A DNA stretch of 64,000 nt. Origin: Burkholderia sp. BCC1644. Lineage in GTDB: Bacteria > Pseudomonadota > Gammaproteobacteria > Burkholderiales > Burkholderiaceae. The stretch lies in assembly GCF_902833225.1 (NCBI RefSeq), contig NZ_CADFEI010000024.1, positions 28,609-92,608 on the forward strand. Direction: 5' to 3'. Of the stretch, positions 27,460-36,082 are shown piece by piece; positions within the stretch are counted from its first letter, which is position 1, and every line of letters starts with the position of its first letter. The notes beneath the pieces were generated by a model. That model made no database searches, had not been told where the DNA came from, and saw only the letters and a program-made list of their open reading frames with translations. A program made the translations under genes and the position numbers.

Positions 27460-28437
27460 ATGCGCAGCATCCGCTTCGACGCCCCCGCCGCCGACATCGA
27501 GTCGCTCGACGCGCGCGTCCGGGAACTCGACACGCCCGTCCCGGCCGACGGCCAGATGCTGATCGAGGTGCGCGCGGCCGGCGTGAACCCGAGCGACGTG
27601 AAGGCCGCACTCGGCCGCATGCCGCACGCGGTGTGGCCGCGCACGCCCGGGCGCGACTGGGCCGGCATCGTGCGCAGCGGCCCGGACGGCTGGATCGGCG
27701 CGCCGGTGTGGGGCTCGGGCGGCGATCTCGGCGTCGGACGCAACGGCTCGCACGCGGAATGGCTCGTGCTCGATGCGACACAGGTGCGCCGCAAGCCGGC
27801 CGTGCTGACGCTCGACGAAGCAGCCGGCGTCGGCGTGCCGTTCGTCACCGCGTACGAAGGCTTGCGCCGGGCCGGCATGCCGGCGGCCGGCGACGTCGTG
27901 CTCGTGTTCGGTGCGAACGGCAAGGTCGGCCAGGCCGCGATCCAGCTCGCGACCGCGCACGGCGCAACCGTGATCGGCGTCGAGCGCAGCCCAGGCGGCT
28001 ATCGCGGCCACGCATCGGGCGACGTGCACATGATCGACGCGTCGAAAGAACCCGTGGCCGACGCGGTGCGCGCGGCGACCGGCGGCCACGGCGCGGACAT
28101 CGTCTACAACACGGTCGGCAGCCCGTATTTCGAAGCCGCGAACGCGTCGATGGCGATCGGCGCGCGGCAGATCTTCATCTCGACGATCGACCGCAGCGTG
28201 CCGTTCGACATCTTCGCGTTCTATCGCGGCCAGCATACGTTCGTGGGGGTCGATTCGCTGCAGCTCGGCGGTGCCGCGGTCGCGCAGATCCTCGACACGC
28301 TCGCGTCCGGTTTCGGCAACGGCACGCTGCGACCGTTCCCGATCGGCGACGACTACGTGTACCCGCTCGACCGCGCGCACGACGCATACCGCGCGGTGCT
28401 GGCCGGTGCGCGCGAGCGCGTGATCCTCAAGCCCTGA
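27460..28437 (+). CDS. Zinc-less medium-chain dehydrogenase (quinone oxidoreductase-like)
   Basis: This 325-residue protein has the GroES-like N-terminal domain ('IEVRAAGVNPSDVKAALGRM', 'PRTPGRDWAGIV') and a Rossmann domain ('VVLVFGANGKVGQAAIQLA', 'GATVIGVERS'). The catalytic-zinc ligands of alcohol dehydrogenases are missing, which places it with NADPH:quinone oxidoreductases and enoyl reductases. It probably reduces an alpha,beta-unsaturated carbonyl or quinone with NADPH. It is divergent from a LysR regulator that likely controls it, and an XapX gene follows 24 bases later in the same direction. Confidence 0.88.
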   Translation: MRSIRFDAPAADIESLDARVRELDTPVPADGQMLIEVRAAGVNPSDVKAALGRMPHAVWPRTPGRDWAGIVRSGPDGWIGAPVWGSGGDLGVGRNGSHAEWLVLDATQVRRKPAVLTLDEAAGVGVPFVTAYEGLRRAGMPAAGDVVLVFGANGKVGQAAIQLATAHGATVIGVERSPGGYRGHASGDVHMIDASKEPVADAVRAATGGHGADIVYNTVGSPYFEAANASMAIGARQIFISTIDRSVPFDIFAFYRGQHTFVGVDSLQLGGAAVAQILDTLASGFGNGTLRPFPIGDDYVYPLDRAHDAYRAVLAGARERVILKP

Positions 28438-28461
28438 CGCCGGACCACACGGGAGGCTGCC

Positions 28462-28614
28462 ATGACGGATTACGTGACCTCGCTCGCGGTGGGCTTGGGC
28501 GTCGGCGTGCTGTACGCGCTGCTGAACGTGCGCTCGCCGGCCCCGCCGCTCGTCGCGCTCGTCGGCCTGCTCGGGATGGTGATCGGCGAGCGCGCGATCG
28601 CGCTGCTGCGTTGA
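28462..28614 (+). CDS. XapX-type small membrane protein
   Basis: This 50-residue protein (MTDYVTSLAVGLGVGVLYAL ... PAPPLVALVGLLGMVIGERA) has two hydrophobic helices joined by a short 'NVRSPAPP' loop. Size and pattern fit the XapX/DUF1427 family, named from the E. coli xapX gene and of unknown function. A GGGAGGCTGCC ribosome-binding site precedes the ATG. It lies 24 bases after the quinone-oxidoreductase-like gene, so the two are probably cotranscribed. It is convergent with the ZntB-like gene. Confidence 0.8.
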   Translation: MTDYVTSLAVGLGVGVLYALLNVRSPAPPLVALVGLLGMVIGERAIALLR

Positions 28615-28635
28615 CGTGCCGATGCGGCTGCCGCG

Positions 28636-29664
28636 CTAGCGGTCGCCGCGACGCCGGAACGCCCACCATGCGGCGAGCCCGGTGAAGCCCGCGACGAGCA
28701 ACACCATCAGCCAGAAGCCGTGCTTGTTTTCCGAAAACGGCACGCCGCCGACGTTCATCCCGAAGAAGCCGGCGACGATGTTGATCGGCAAGGCGATCAC
28801 GGTCACGAGCGTCAGCGTGAACAGCGTCCGGTTGTTCTGCTCGTCGAGACGCGAGCCGATCTCTTCCTGCAACAGCTTGATCCGCTCGTTGAGCCCCGCC
28901 AGGTCGACGAGCACGAGCGAGAACTCTTCGGTCGATTCGCGCAGCTCCTGCACGTCTTCCTGGTGCAGCCACGCGGGCGGCTTCGCGAGCAGCCGGAAGA
29001 TCGACCCGGGTTCCGGCGCGAGCATGCGCTGCAGGCGCGTCAGCGTGCGGCGCATCGCACCGAGCTCGATGCGGCTCGACGTGAGCCGCTGCGACAGGAA
29101 GCGATCCTCGATGCGGTCGACGTCGACGCTCGTCCGCCGCATGATCTGGATCAGCAGGTCGGCCTGGTCGCGCAGCAGGTGCACGAGCAGTTCCGCGGGC
29201 GACCTGAACTGCTCGCCGTCGCGCACGCATGCGCGCAGCGTGTCGACCGAGCGCAGCGGCTTGAGCCGCGCGGTCACCATGATGCGCTGCTCGACGTGGA
29301 CGAACAGCGTCGCAATCTCCGACGGCGTCAGTTCGAGGTTGAACATCACGTCGTTGACGATCGCGCGCAGCGCACCGTCTTCCTGCTCGATGCGGGTCGA
29401 ACGCGACCCTTCGTGGAGAAATTCGAAGAAACTGTCGGGCAGCCCGAGATGCGTGCGCATCCAGCGCTCGCTCGCGCCATGCGCGAGATTGAAGTGCAGC
29501 CAGACGAAATCGCCCGACGCGCCCGCACCGTGCGCGCGGCACGTGCGCAGCCACGCGGCGGCCGCGTCCGCATCGAGCGTCGCGCCGGAACCGCCCGGGA
29601 CGAAGCGGAAGCCGCACACCATGCCGGACGTATCGGCGCCGTAAGTCTGTACGATCAGGTCCAT
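28636..29664 (-). CDS. zntB: CorA-superfamily metal transporter, ZntB-like
   Basis: This 342-residue protein has a long cytoplasmic alpha/beta N-terminal domain with the stretch 'DFVWLHFNLAHGASERWMRT'. A coiled helix with 'LNERIKLLQEEIGSRLDEQ' follows, then two C-terminal transmembrane helices (about 275-297 and 310-330). The pore motif after TM1 is GMNVGGVP, matching the GMN signature of CorA/ZntB. Members form pentamers. ZntB moves zinc across the inner membrane, but metal choice cannot be read directly. The start was placed at MDLIVQTYG, where family similarity begins. Three 12-bp repeats lie about 100 bases upstream. Confidence 0.88.
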   Translation of the reverse strand: MDLIVQTYGADTSGMVCGFRFVPGGSGATLDADAAAAWLRTCRAHGAGASGDFVWLHFNLAHGASERWMRTHLGLPDSFFEFLHEGSRSTRIEQEDGALRAIVNDVMFNLELTPSEIATLFVHVEQRIMVTARLKPLRSVDTLRACVRDGEQFRSPAELLVHLLRDQADLLIQIMRRTSVDVDRIEDRFLSQRLTSSRIELGAMRRTLTRLQRMLAPEPGSIFRLLAKPPAWLHQEDVQELRESTEEFSLVLVDLAGLNERIKLLQEEIGSRLDEQNNRTLFTLTLVTVIALPINIVAGFFGMNVGGVPFSENKHGFWLMVLLVAGFTGLAAWWAFRRRGDR

Positions 29665-29760
29665 CGTGTCGAAGGTCGTGCGGCGCGCGACGCGCCGCAC
29701 ATCGCGGGTCGCGGGCCCGCGCCGGGAAAAGAAAGGAGACGTATGCCCGACGGGCGTGAC

Positions 29761-29796
29761 GCTCTCGTGACAGCTCTCGTGACAGCTCTCGTGACA
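29761..29796. repeat. Three perfect tandem copies of a 12-bp unit
   Basis: GCTCTCGTGACA occurs three times without a mismatch, about 100 bases upstream of the zntB-like start. A partial fourth copy of the GTGAC part (GGGCGTGAC) precedes it. Confidence 0.9.
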
Positions 29797-29841
29797 GCAT
29801 CAGGCCGCATCATACCGGCAGCTTCCTCGCCCCAAAAGCAA

Positions 29842-29864
29842 CGCGCCGCCCAACGGGCGGCGCG
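29842..29864 (-). terminator. Probable intrinsic terminator after the Ala-rich membrane protein gene
   Basis: A 10-bp GC-only stem CGCGCCGCCC/GGGCGGCGCG with a 3-base loop is followed on the minus strand by TTGCTTTTGG. The U-run is interrupted, so efficiency may be moderate. Confidence 0.6.
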
Positions 29865-29894
29865 GACAAGGCATGACGGCAGGCGCAAGACGCG

Positions 29895-30863
29895 TTACTG
29901 CCGCGTCTCCGACTGTGCGGCGCTCGGGCACGCAGGGTCCTTGCCCCAGTGGCCGTCACACACGCGCCAGCGGCACAGCTGATCTTCGAAGAAACCGCGC
30001 TCCGAACACTCCTTCACGCGCGACCCGAGCGAGCCGGTCGTCGCTGCCGTCTTGGTCGGCACGACCTGCCCCTTCTGCGCGGCGAGTTTCTTGTCGGCCG
30101 GCTTCGTGCGCGCAACGAGCGCCGCGAGCAGGTCGGCATCCGGATCGTCCTTCCCGGCCGCCTTCGCGGTACGGGTCGACGTCGCATCGCGGCGCTTCCT
30201 GGCCTGCGCGAGCTCCGCCTCTTGTTCCTTGCGATGCTTGCGGGCCTCGGCCTTTGCATCGGCCTTCGTGTCGGCCTTGCCATGCGCCGCGACCTTCGTG
30301 CTCTTCGTCGCGTCGGCCTTCGCGGTCTTGGTCGTTGCGACAGCGGCAGCCGTGGCGGCAGCGGCTGCCCCGGCCGTGGCTGCGCCCGATGCGTCGTCGG
30401 CGCCATTGGCCAGCGCGCGCGACAGGCGGCTGCCGTCCGCGGCGGACGCGGCCGATGCGGATGCAACGGTCTGGGAAGCCGAATCGTCGTTGACGATCGT
30501 GGCCGGCTGGACGGCGGACGCGGCGGATGCGCCATTCTGCGCGACCTGCACGGCGGCGTTGCTGGCCGGTGCGGCCTTGGCCGGCGCGGCTGCCGCGGGC
30601 TCGGCGGCCGTCACGGCGGCGACCTGCTCGCCCGAATGCTGCTGCATGCGCCACGCGCCCCAGCCGCCGACGGCGACCACCAGTGCGACGACGGCGGCGA
30701 TCGGCGCCTTCAGCGAACGGCGCGGCGGTTCGGCGGGCGGCGTGACACGGCCTTCCAGATTCGCGAGAATGCGCGACTGCTGAGGTCCTCCCTCGCCTGC
30801 CGGTTTCGTATCGGACAGCAGGCTGGGCGGAGTTTTCGAATTTGAATTTTCCGGCGCACTCAT
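29895..30863 (-). CDS. Ala/Lys-rich single-pass membrane protein next to tagX
   Basis: This 322-residue protein is unassigned. It has a cytoplasmic N-terminus with Pro/Ser residues and one transmembrane helix at about 53-71 ('APIAAVVALVVAVGGWGAWR'). A long Ala-rich, low-complexity periplasmic stretch with a Lys/Ala-rich segment follows (about 175-250). The compact C-terminal end has two cysteines in a 'KECSERGFFEDQLCRWRVCD' context. The layout (N-in bitopic, extended linker, small globular tip) resembles TonB/TolA-like envelope-spanning proteins, but no named domain is recognised. It is divergent from tagX at the left edge of the secretion cluster and may be an accessory envelope component. 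A terminator follows. Confidence 0.7.
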   Translation of the reverse strand: MSAPENSNSKTPPSLLSDTKPAGEGGPQQSRILANLEGRVTPPAEPPRRSLKAPIAAVVALVVAVGGWGAWRMQQHSGEQVAAVTAAEPAAAAPAKAAPASNAAVQVAQNGASAASAVQPATIVNDDSASQTVASASAASAADGSRLSRALANGADDASGAATAGAAAAATAAAVATTKTAKADATKSTKVAAHGKADTKADAKAEARKHRKEQEAELAQARKRRDATSTRTAKAAGKDDPDADLLAALVARTKPADKKLAAQKGQVVPTKTAATTGSLGSRVKECSERGFFEDQLCRWRVCDGHWGKDPACPSAAQSETRQ

Positions 30864-30984
30864 TCAGCGTCTCATTGAATCCTGGTTTAATTCACCGCGA
30901 TAATATAGCCCGGCCTCTCGAAGCAGCCTGATTCTAAGAGCAAGCATTGCAAAACACAATCAATTCCAATTTCCGGGGATTTCT

Positions 30985-31830
30985 TTGATTGCCGTCGCAC
31001 TCGTCGCCTATTTCGCCCTTGCCGTAGCGGTTGCGGCACTGTTGCTTTTACCGGGTATCCGCGCGACCGTTTTCGAATCCGTCGCCCAGTTTCACGGCCG
31101 TCTTACGCGCCGTGCGAACGATCGCGCCGCGCGTACGCGGAGTCAGATTGTTAAATCGGCAAGCGTTACGCGCGGCGCATTAAACGATGTGCAAAATTTA
31201 CTGGTTCGCCGGCGCTTGATGATTATGGTATCGGCAGGTATTCTTGCGACGCCGCCATTGGTCGCCATTGCTTTACGCGGCCGGCAATTGTTCCAGTACG
31301 ACGACACGGCGCGCGTGCCCGACGAGAAGATCGCCGCGCTGCTGCAGGGCGAGCAGCTCGTGCCGCCGCCACCGCTGCCGCCGGAAGTCTTCGCCACCAA
31401 GGAAGTCGAGCAGATACGCCCGGCGCTGAAGGATGCGAGCCGCGACTGGAACCTGCTGGACCCGGATTTCCGTACGCGTTTGCTGCTGGTCTACAAGATC
31501 ATGCACGAACAACACGGTTATGAAATGGCGCTGCTGGAAGGGTACCGAAGCCCGGAACGGCAGAACCGGCTGGCAGCGATGGGCGGCAACGTGACCAACG
31601 CGGCAGCCTTCCAGAGTTATCACCAATTCGGGCTGGCGGCCGACAACGCATTCCTGCGTGACGGCAAGCTGGTCATTTCCGAGAAAGATCCCTGGGCGAT
31701 GCGCGGCTACCAGTTGTACGGCCAGGTCGCCGAACAAGTCGGCCTGACCTGGGGCGGCCGATGGAAAATGATGGATCTCGGGCACGTTGAATACCATAAA
31801 CCCGGTTTTAAACTGGGACGCGGCAGCTAG
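30985..31830 (+). CDS. tagX: T6SS-associated L,D-endopeptidase-like protein TagX (M15 family)
   Basis: This 281-residue protein starts at TTG after GGGGA. It has hydrophobic segments at about 2-22 and 78-97 and a C-terminal M15 (VanY-like) peptidase domain. Zinc ligands are His213 and Asp220 in 'SYHQFGLAAD' and His267 in 'MDLGHVEYH'; the 'EGYRSPERQN' motif precedes them. In Acinetobacter, TagX cuts peptidoglycan peptides so that the secretion apparatus can cross the wall; the same role is inferred here. The gene heads the plus-strand arm tagX-tssM-tagF-ompA. The start is less certain than usual because it is not ATG. Confidence 0.88.
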   Translation: MIAVALVAYFALAVAVAALLLLPGIRATVFESVAQFHGRLTRRANDRAARTRSQIVKSASVTRGALNDVQNLLVRRRLMIMVSAGILATPPLVAIALRGRQLFQYDDTARVPDEKIAALLQGEQLVPPPPLPPEVFATKEVEQIRPALKDASRDWNLLDPDFRTRLLLVYKIMHEQHGYEMALLEGYRSPERQNRLAAMGGNVTNAAAFQSYHQFGLAADNAFLRDGKLVISEKDPWAMRGYQLYGQVAEQVGLTWGGRWKMMDLGHVEYHKPGFKLGRGS

Positions 31831-32131
31831 CCAGGGCTGCCGGACAGGAAATAATGAGGGCGGCATGGGGCTTTTTAATATCCCGGCAGGAAACGATATG
31901 GGCGACGCAAAAAATCGGGCATTCCAGTGCGTGATTTTTTCCGGCCGCCGCTTCCGTTTTAAATCTCACAGCGTCCTTTCATTAATGCGCGCGCCTTCTC
32001 CGATGCCGCGGGCGCATTGATGCCAGCCCCCTTCATCCCGTTTGACAGCATGGCGACACATCGCGGCGCCACCCTTGCCGCTCGACGCGCCTGCGTCGCC
32101 TCACCGAATCGCACCGGAACCTGAACGTCCT
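31831..32131 (+). promoter_or_regulatory. tagX-tssM spacer with hairpin-like repeat
   Basis: This 301-base gap has no gene. AAAAAATC (31909-31916) and GATTTTTT (31933-31940) are perfect inverted repeats 16 bases apart. They form a possible weak hairpin between tagX and tssM. The rest is featureless. Confidence 0.4.
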
Positions 32132-35100
32132 ATGCAACGCATCCTCAACGTGCTGACTCATCCGCGTACGCTCTCGATTGTCGGGATCGTCGCGCTAGCG
32201 GCGATCCTCTTCATCGTCGCCGACATGCTGCAGCTGCCGCTCCTGTGGGCGGCGATCGCGTTCGCGGCGATCCTCGCGCTGTGGCTCGTCGTCGCGCTGT
32301 GGCGCCGCTGGCGCGTGAAGCGCGCGAACCAGCAGCTCGGCCAGGTGCTCGAAGAGCAGGCGGAAACCGGCAAGATCGCCGCGCCCGCCGCCGCCGCGCT
32401 CGCCCCCGACTCGAAGACCGCCGACCTCGACGTGCTGCGCACGCGCCTGTCGGATGCGGTGAAGACGATCAAGACGTCGAAGATCGGCCAGGTGTCGGGC
32501 GGCTCCGCGCTGTATGAACTGCCGTGGTACATCGTGATCGGCAACCCGGCTGCGGGCAAGAGCAGCGCGGTGCTCAACTCCGGCCTGCAGTTCCCGTTCG
32601 CGGACAAGAACAGCGCCGTGATCCACGGTATCGGCGGCACGCGTAACTGCGACTGGTTCTTCACGACCGAAGGGATCCTGCTCGACACGGCCGGCCGCTA
32701 TTCGGTGCACGAGGAAGACCGCAGCGAGTGGCTCGGCTTCCTCGGCCTGCTCAAGCGTTATCGTCCGAAGGCGCCGATCAACGGCATCATCGTCACCGCG
32801 AGCATCGCCGAACTCACCGGCAACCGTCCCGAATTCGCCATCAACCTCGCGAAAAACCTCCGTCAGCGCGTTCAGGAGCTGACGGAAAAGCTGGAAGTGT
32901 TCGCGCCGGTCTACGTGATGTTCACGAAGGCCGACCTGATCACCGGCTTCACCGAATTCTTCAGCAGCAGCGACAAGCACGAGTACGACCGCGTGTGGGG
33001 CGCCACCCTGCCCTACGAGCCCGACGACAAGCGCGACGTGGTCGCGCAGTTCGACACGCACTTCGAGGAACTCTACGAAGGGCTGAAGGAAATCAGCGTC
33101 GCGCAGCTGTCGCTGTCGCGCGGCAACCAGCTGTCGCCAGGCCAGTTGAGCTTCCCGCTCGAATTCTCGACCATCAAGCCGTCGCTGCGCGCGTTCCTCG
33201 CCACGCTGTTCGAGAACAACCCGTTCCAGTACAAGCCGATCTTCCGCGGCTTCTACTTCACCAGCGCGCTGCAGGAAGGCGAAACCAACAGCGCGGCCGC
33301 GCAGCGCATCGCGCACCGCTTCGGCCTCGACGGAACCGCGCTGCCGAAACCGCACAGCGCCTTCTCGAAGAACGGCTTCTTCCTGCGCGACCTGTTCTCG
33401 AAGGTGATCTTCGCGGACCGTCAGACGGTACGCCAGTTCGCGAGCCCGACCAAGACGCGGCTGCGCTACGCGACCTTCTTCGGCTTCGTCGCGGCGCTCG
33501 CGATCGCGCTCGGCGGCTGGACCTGGTCGACGATCGGCAACCAGCAGCTCGTGTCGAACGTGCAGGCCGACCTCGACAACGTCACGCGCCTGCAGCAGGG
33601 CCGCAACGACCTGCAGTCGCGCCTGCAGGCGATGGACATCCTCGAAGACCGGATCGAACAGCTCGAGCAGTTCCGCCGCGACAAGCCGCTGTCGGTGTCG
33701 CTCGGCCTGTACCAGGGCGACCGTCTCGAGCAGCACCTGCTGACCGAGTACTACAACGGCGTGCGCCAGATCCTGCTGGCCCCCGTGTCGCAGAACCTCG
33801 CGTCGTTCATGAAGGACGTGAACGCGCATCCCGAACAGCTCGTGCCGATGACGCGCCCGCCCGAATCGGGCGCCGTGCAGGGTGGCGCGATTCCGGTCTC
33901 GACGAACGCGGCAGGCGCCGCGCCGATGGCCGGCGCCGCACTGGCCGCGTCCGGCGCCGCGCCGGCCGCCGCAGCGCAACAGCCGGCCGCACCGCAGGGC
34001 GGCCTCTACAGCGACGCGTCGCCGACCAACGTGCAGGACGCGTACAACGCGCTGAAGACGTACCTGATGCTGTCCGACAAGCGTCACGTCGAGCAGGCGC
34101 ACCTGACCGACCAGCTCGCGCGCTTCTGGCGCGGCTGGCTCGAGACGAATCGCGGCAACATGCCGCGTGACGAGATGATCAAGAGCGCCGAGCGCATGAT
34201 CTCGTTCTACCTGTCCCGCGTGAACGACAACGACTGGCCGATGATCGACGCGAACCTCGCGCTCGTCGACCAGACCCGCGAGAACCTGCGCCGCGTCGTG
34301 CGCGGCATGCCGGCCCGCCAGCGTGTCTACGAGGAAATCAAGGCACGCGCGTCGACCCGCTTCGCGCCGATGACCATCGCGCGCATCGTCGGCGACGGCA
34401 ACCAGTCGCTCGTGGCGGGCAGCTACGCGATTCCGGGCACGTTCACGCGCGAAGCGTGGTTCGACTACGTGCAGCCGGCGATCCGCGATGCGGCGACCAA
34501 GGAACTGCAGGCGAAGGACTGGGTGCTGAACACGTCGACGCAGGACGACCTGACGCTCGAGGGCAGCCCCGAGCAGATCCAGAAGACGCTCGTCGGCATG
34601 TACAAGACCGAATACGCGCAGCACTGGCAGAAGTTCATGCAGGGCATCGCCGTGCAGGGCTTCAGCAGCTTCGGCCAGGCCGTCGACGGGATGAACCGCC
34701 TCGGCGACCCGCAGGATTCGCCGATCCGCAAGATCCTCGAGACCGCGTACGACCAGACGTCGTGGGACAACCCGTCGCTCGCGAACGTGACGATCAAGAA
34801 GGCGCAGACGGGCGTCGTGAACTGGGTCAAGCAACTGTTCTCGCGCTCGCAGGCCGGCCAGGTGGCGGCCGCCAACATCGACATCAACGGCAATCCGGCC
34901 GAGGTGCCGATGGGTCCGATCGGCCAGGAGTTCATCGGGCTCGCGCGGATCGTCGCGACGCATGACGGCACGTCGATGCTCAAGGGCTACATGGAATCGC
35001 TGTCGAAGGTCCGTACCCGCTTCAACGTGATCAAGAACCAGGGCGACCCGGGCCCGGGCGCGCGCCAGCTGATGCAGCAGACGCTCGACGGCAACGGTTC

Positions 35101-36082
35101 GGAACTCGCCGATTCGCTGAAGCTCGTCGACGAGCAGATGCTGACGGGCCTCACCGATTCGCAACGCAAGTCGCTGCGTCCGCTGCTCGTGCGGCCGCTG
35201 ATGCAGGCGTTCGCCGTCGTGATCCAGCCGGCCAGCGCCGAAGTCAACAAGGTGTGGAACGCGCAGGTCTACCAGCCGTTCCAGAACTCGCTCGCGACGA
35301 AGTACCCGTTCGCGGCGAGCGCGAAGATCGAAGCCGGCGCCGGCGAGATCGCGCAGGTGTTCGGTCCGGACGGCTCGATCGCGAAGTTCGTCGGCACCAC
35401 GCTCGGGCCGCTCGCGGTGCGCCGCGGCGACACGCTCGCCGCCCGCACGTGGGGCGACATGGGCATCGGGCTCACGCCGGACTTCACGAACGGCTTCGCA
35501 CGCTGGGTCGCGCCGCTCGCAGGCGGGGCCGCCGGCAGCGCGGCTGCATCGTCCGAGCCGCAGACCGTGTTCCAGATCCTGCCGCAGCCGAGCACGGGCA
35601 CGACGGAATACACGATCGCGATCGACGGCCAGCAACTGCGCTACCGCAACACGCCGCCGCAGTGGACCAACTTCGTATGGCCGAACCCGCAGGGCTCGCC
35701 GGGCGCGACGCTGTCCGCGACGACCTTCGACGGCCGCACGGTGCAGCTCGTCAACGAGCCGGGCCGCTACGGTCTCGAGAAGCTGATCAACTCGGCGCAG
35801 CGCAAGCGCCGTCCGGACGGCACCTTCGACCTGACGTGGGCGCAGGGCAGCGTGAACGTGTCGGTGACGATGCGCATCATCAGCACGTCGCAACCGTCCG
35901 GCGGTGGCGGCAGCGATCAGCCGCAGCAGCAGAGCCTGCGCGGCCTGCAGTTGCCGTCGTCGGTCGCCGACGCAAGCGCGGGCGCCGCGCAGAACGCGAC
36001 CCAGTCCGCCGGCACGGGTACGCCGGCGGCCGCGCCGGCCGTCGCGGCCGCCAACGCAACGAATGCACAGGGGGCGCAATGA
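32132..36082 (+). CDS. tssM: T6SS membrane-complex protein TssM (IcmF)
   Basis: This 1316-residue inner-membrane protein forms, with TssL and TssJ, the envelope-spanning complex of the secretion system. Two N-terminal helices (about 15-60) precede a cytoplasmic NTPase-like domain with Walker A GNPAAGKSS (137-145). A third helix (about 445-470, 'ATFFGFVAALAIALGGWTWS') leads to the large periplasmic part ending in the TssJ-binding C-terminal domain. The Ala-rich stretch near 590-640 is an unusual low-complexity linker. The start was chosen at MQRILNVL; a longer frame adds a Pro-rich leader. It ends in an ATGA overlap with tagF. Confidence 0.96.
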   Translation: MQRILNVLTHPRTLSIVGIVALAAILFIVADMLQLPLLWAAIAFAAILALWLVVALWRRWRVKRANQQLGQVLEEQAETGKIAAPAAAALAPDSKTADLDVLRTRLSDAVKTIKTSKIGQVSGGSALYELPWYIVIGNPAAGKSSAVLNSGLQFPFADKNSAVIHGIGGTRNCDWFFTTEGILLDTAGRYSVHEEDRSEWLGFLGLLKRYRPKAPINGIIVTASIAELTGNRPEFAINLAKNLRQRVQELTEKLEVFAPVYVMFTKADLITGFTEFFSSSDKHEYDRVWGATLPYEPDDKRDVVAQFDTHFEELYEGLKEISVAQLSLSRGNQLSPGQLSFPLEFSTIKPSLRAFLATLFENNPFQYKPIFRGFYFTSALQEGETNSAAAQRIAHRFGLDGTALPKPHSAFSKNGFFLRDLFSKVIFADRQTVRQFASPTKTRLRYATFFGFVAALAIALGGWTWSTIGNQQLVSNVQADLDNVTRLQQGRNDLQSRLQAMDILEDRIEQLEQFRRDKPLSVSLGLYQGDRLEQHLLTEYYNGVRQILLAPVSQNLASFMKDVNAHPEQLVPMTRPPESGAVQGGAIPVSTNAAGAAPMAGAALAASGAAPAAAAQQPAAPQGGLYSDASPTNVQDAYNALKTYLMLSDKRHVEQAHLTDQLARFWRGWLETNRGNMPRDEMIKSAERMISFYLSRVNDNDWPMIDANLALVDQTRENLRRVVRGMPARQRVYEEIKARASTRFAPMTIARIVGDGNQSLVAGSYAIPGTFTREAWFDYVQPAIRDAATKELQAKDWVLNTSTQDDLTLEGSPEQIQKTLVGMYKTEYAQHWQKFMQGIAVQGFSSFGQAVDGMNRLGDPQDSPIRKILETAYDQTSWDNPSLANVTIKKAQTGVVNWVKQLFSRSQAGQVAAANIDINGNPAEVPMGPIGQEFIGLARIVATHDGTSMLKGYMESLSKVRTRFNVIKNQGDPGPGARQLMQQTLDGNGSELADSLKLVDEQMLTGLTDSQRKSLRPLLVRPLMQAFAVVIQPASAEVNKVWNAQVYQPFQNSLATKYPFAASAKIEAGAGEIAQVFGPDGSIAKFVGTTLGPLAVRRGDTLAARTWGDMGIGLTPDFTNGFARWVAPLAGGAAGSAAASSEPQTVFQILPQPSTGTTEYTIAIDGQQLRYRNTPPQWTNFVWPNPQGSPGATLSATTFDGRTVQLVNEPGRYGLEKLINSAQRKRRPDGTFDLTWAQGSVNVSVTMRIISTSQPSGGGGSDQPQQQSLRGLQLPSSVADASAGAAQNATQSAGTGTPAAAPAVAAANATNAQGAQ

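Noticed and set aside
29761..29796. CRISPR-like repeat array
   Set aside because: The 12-bp units are directly adjacent with no spacers and no cas genes are near.
32195..36079. A 1294-codon open frame on the minus strand opposite tssM
   Set aside because: The protein is Arg/His/Leu/Val-rich without domains. It mirrors the codon phase of tssM and is an artefact of high GC at third positions.
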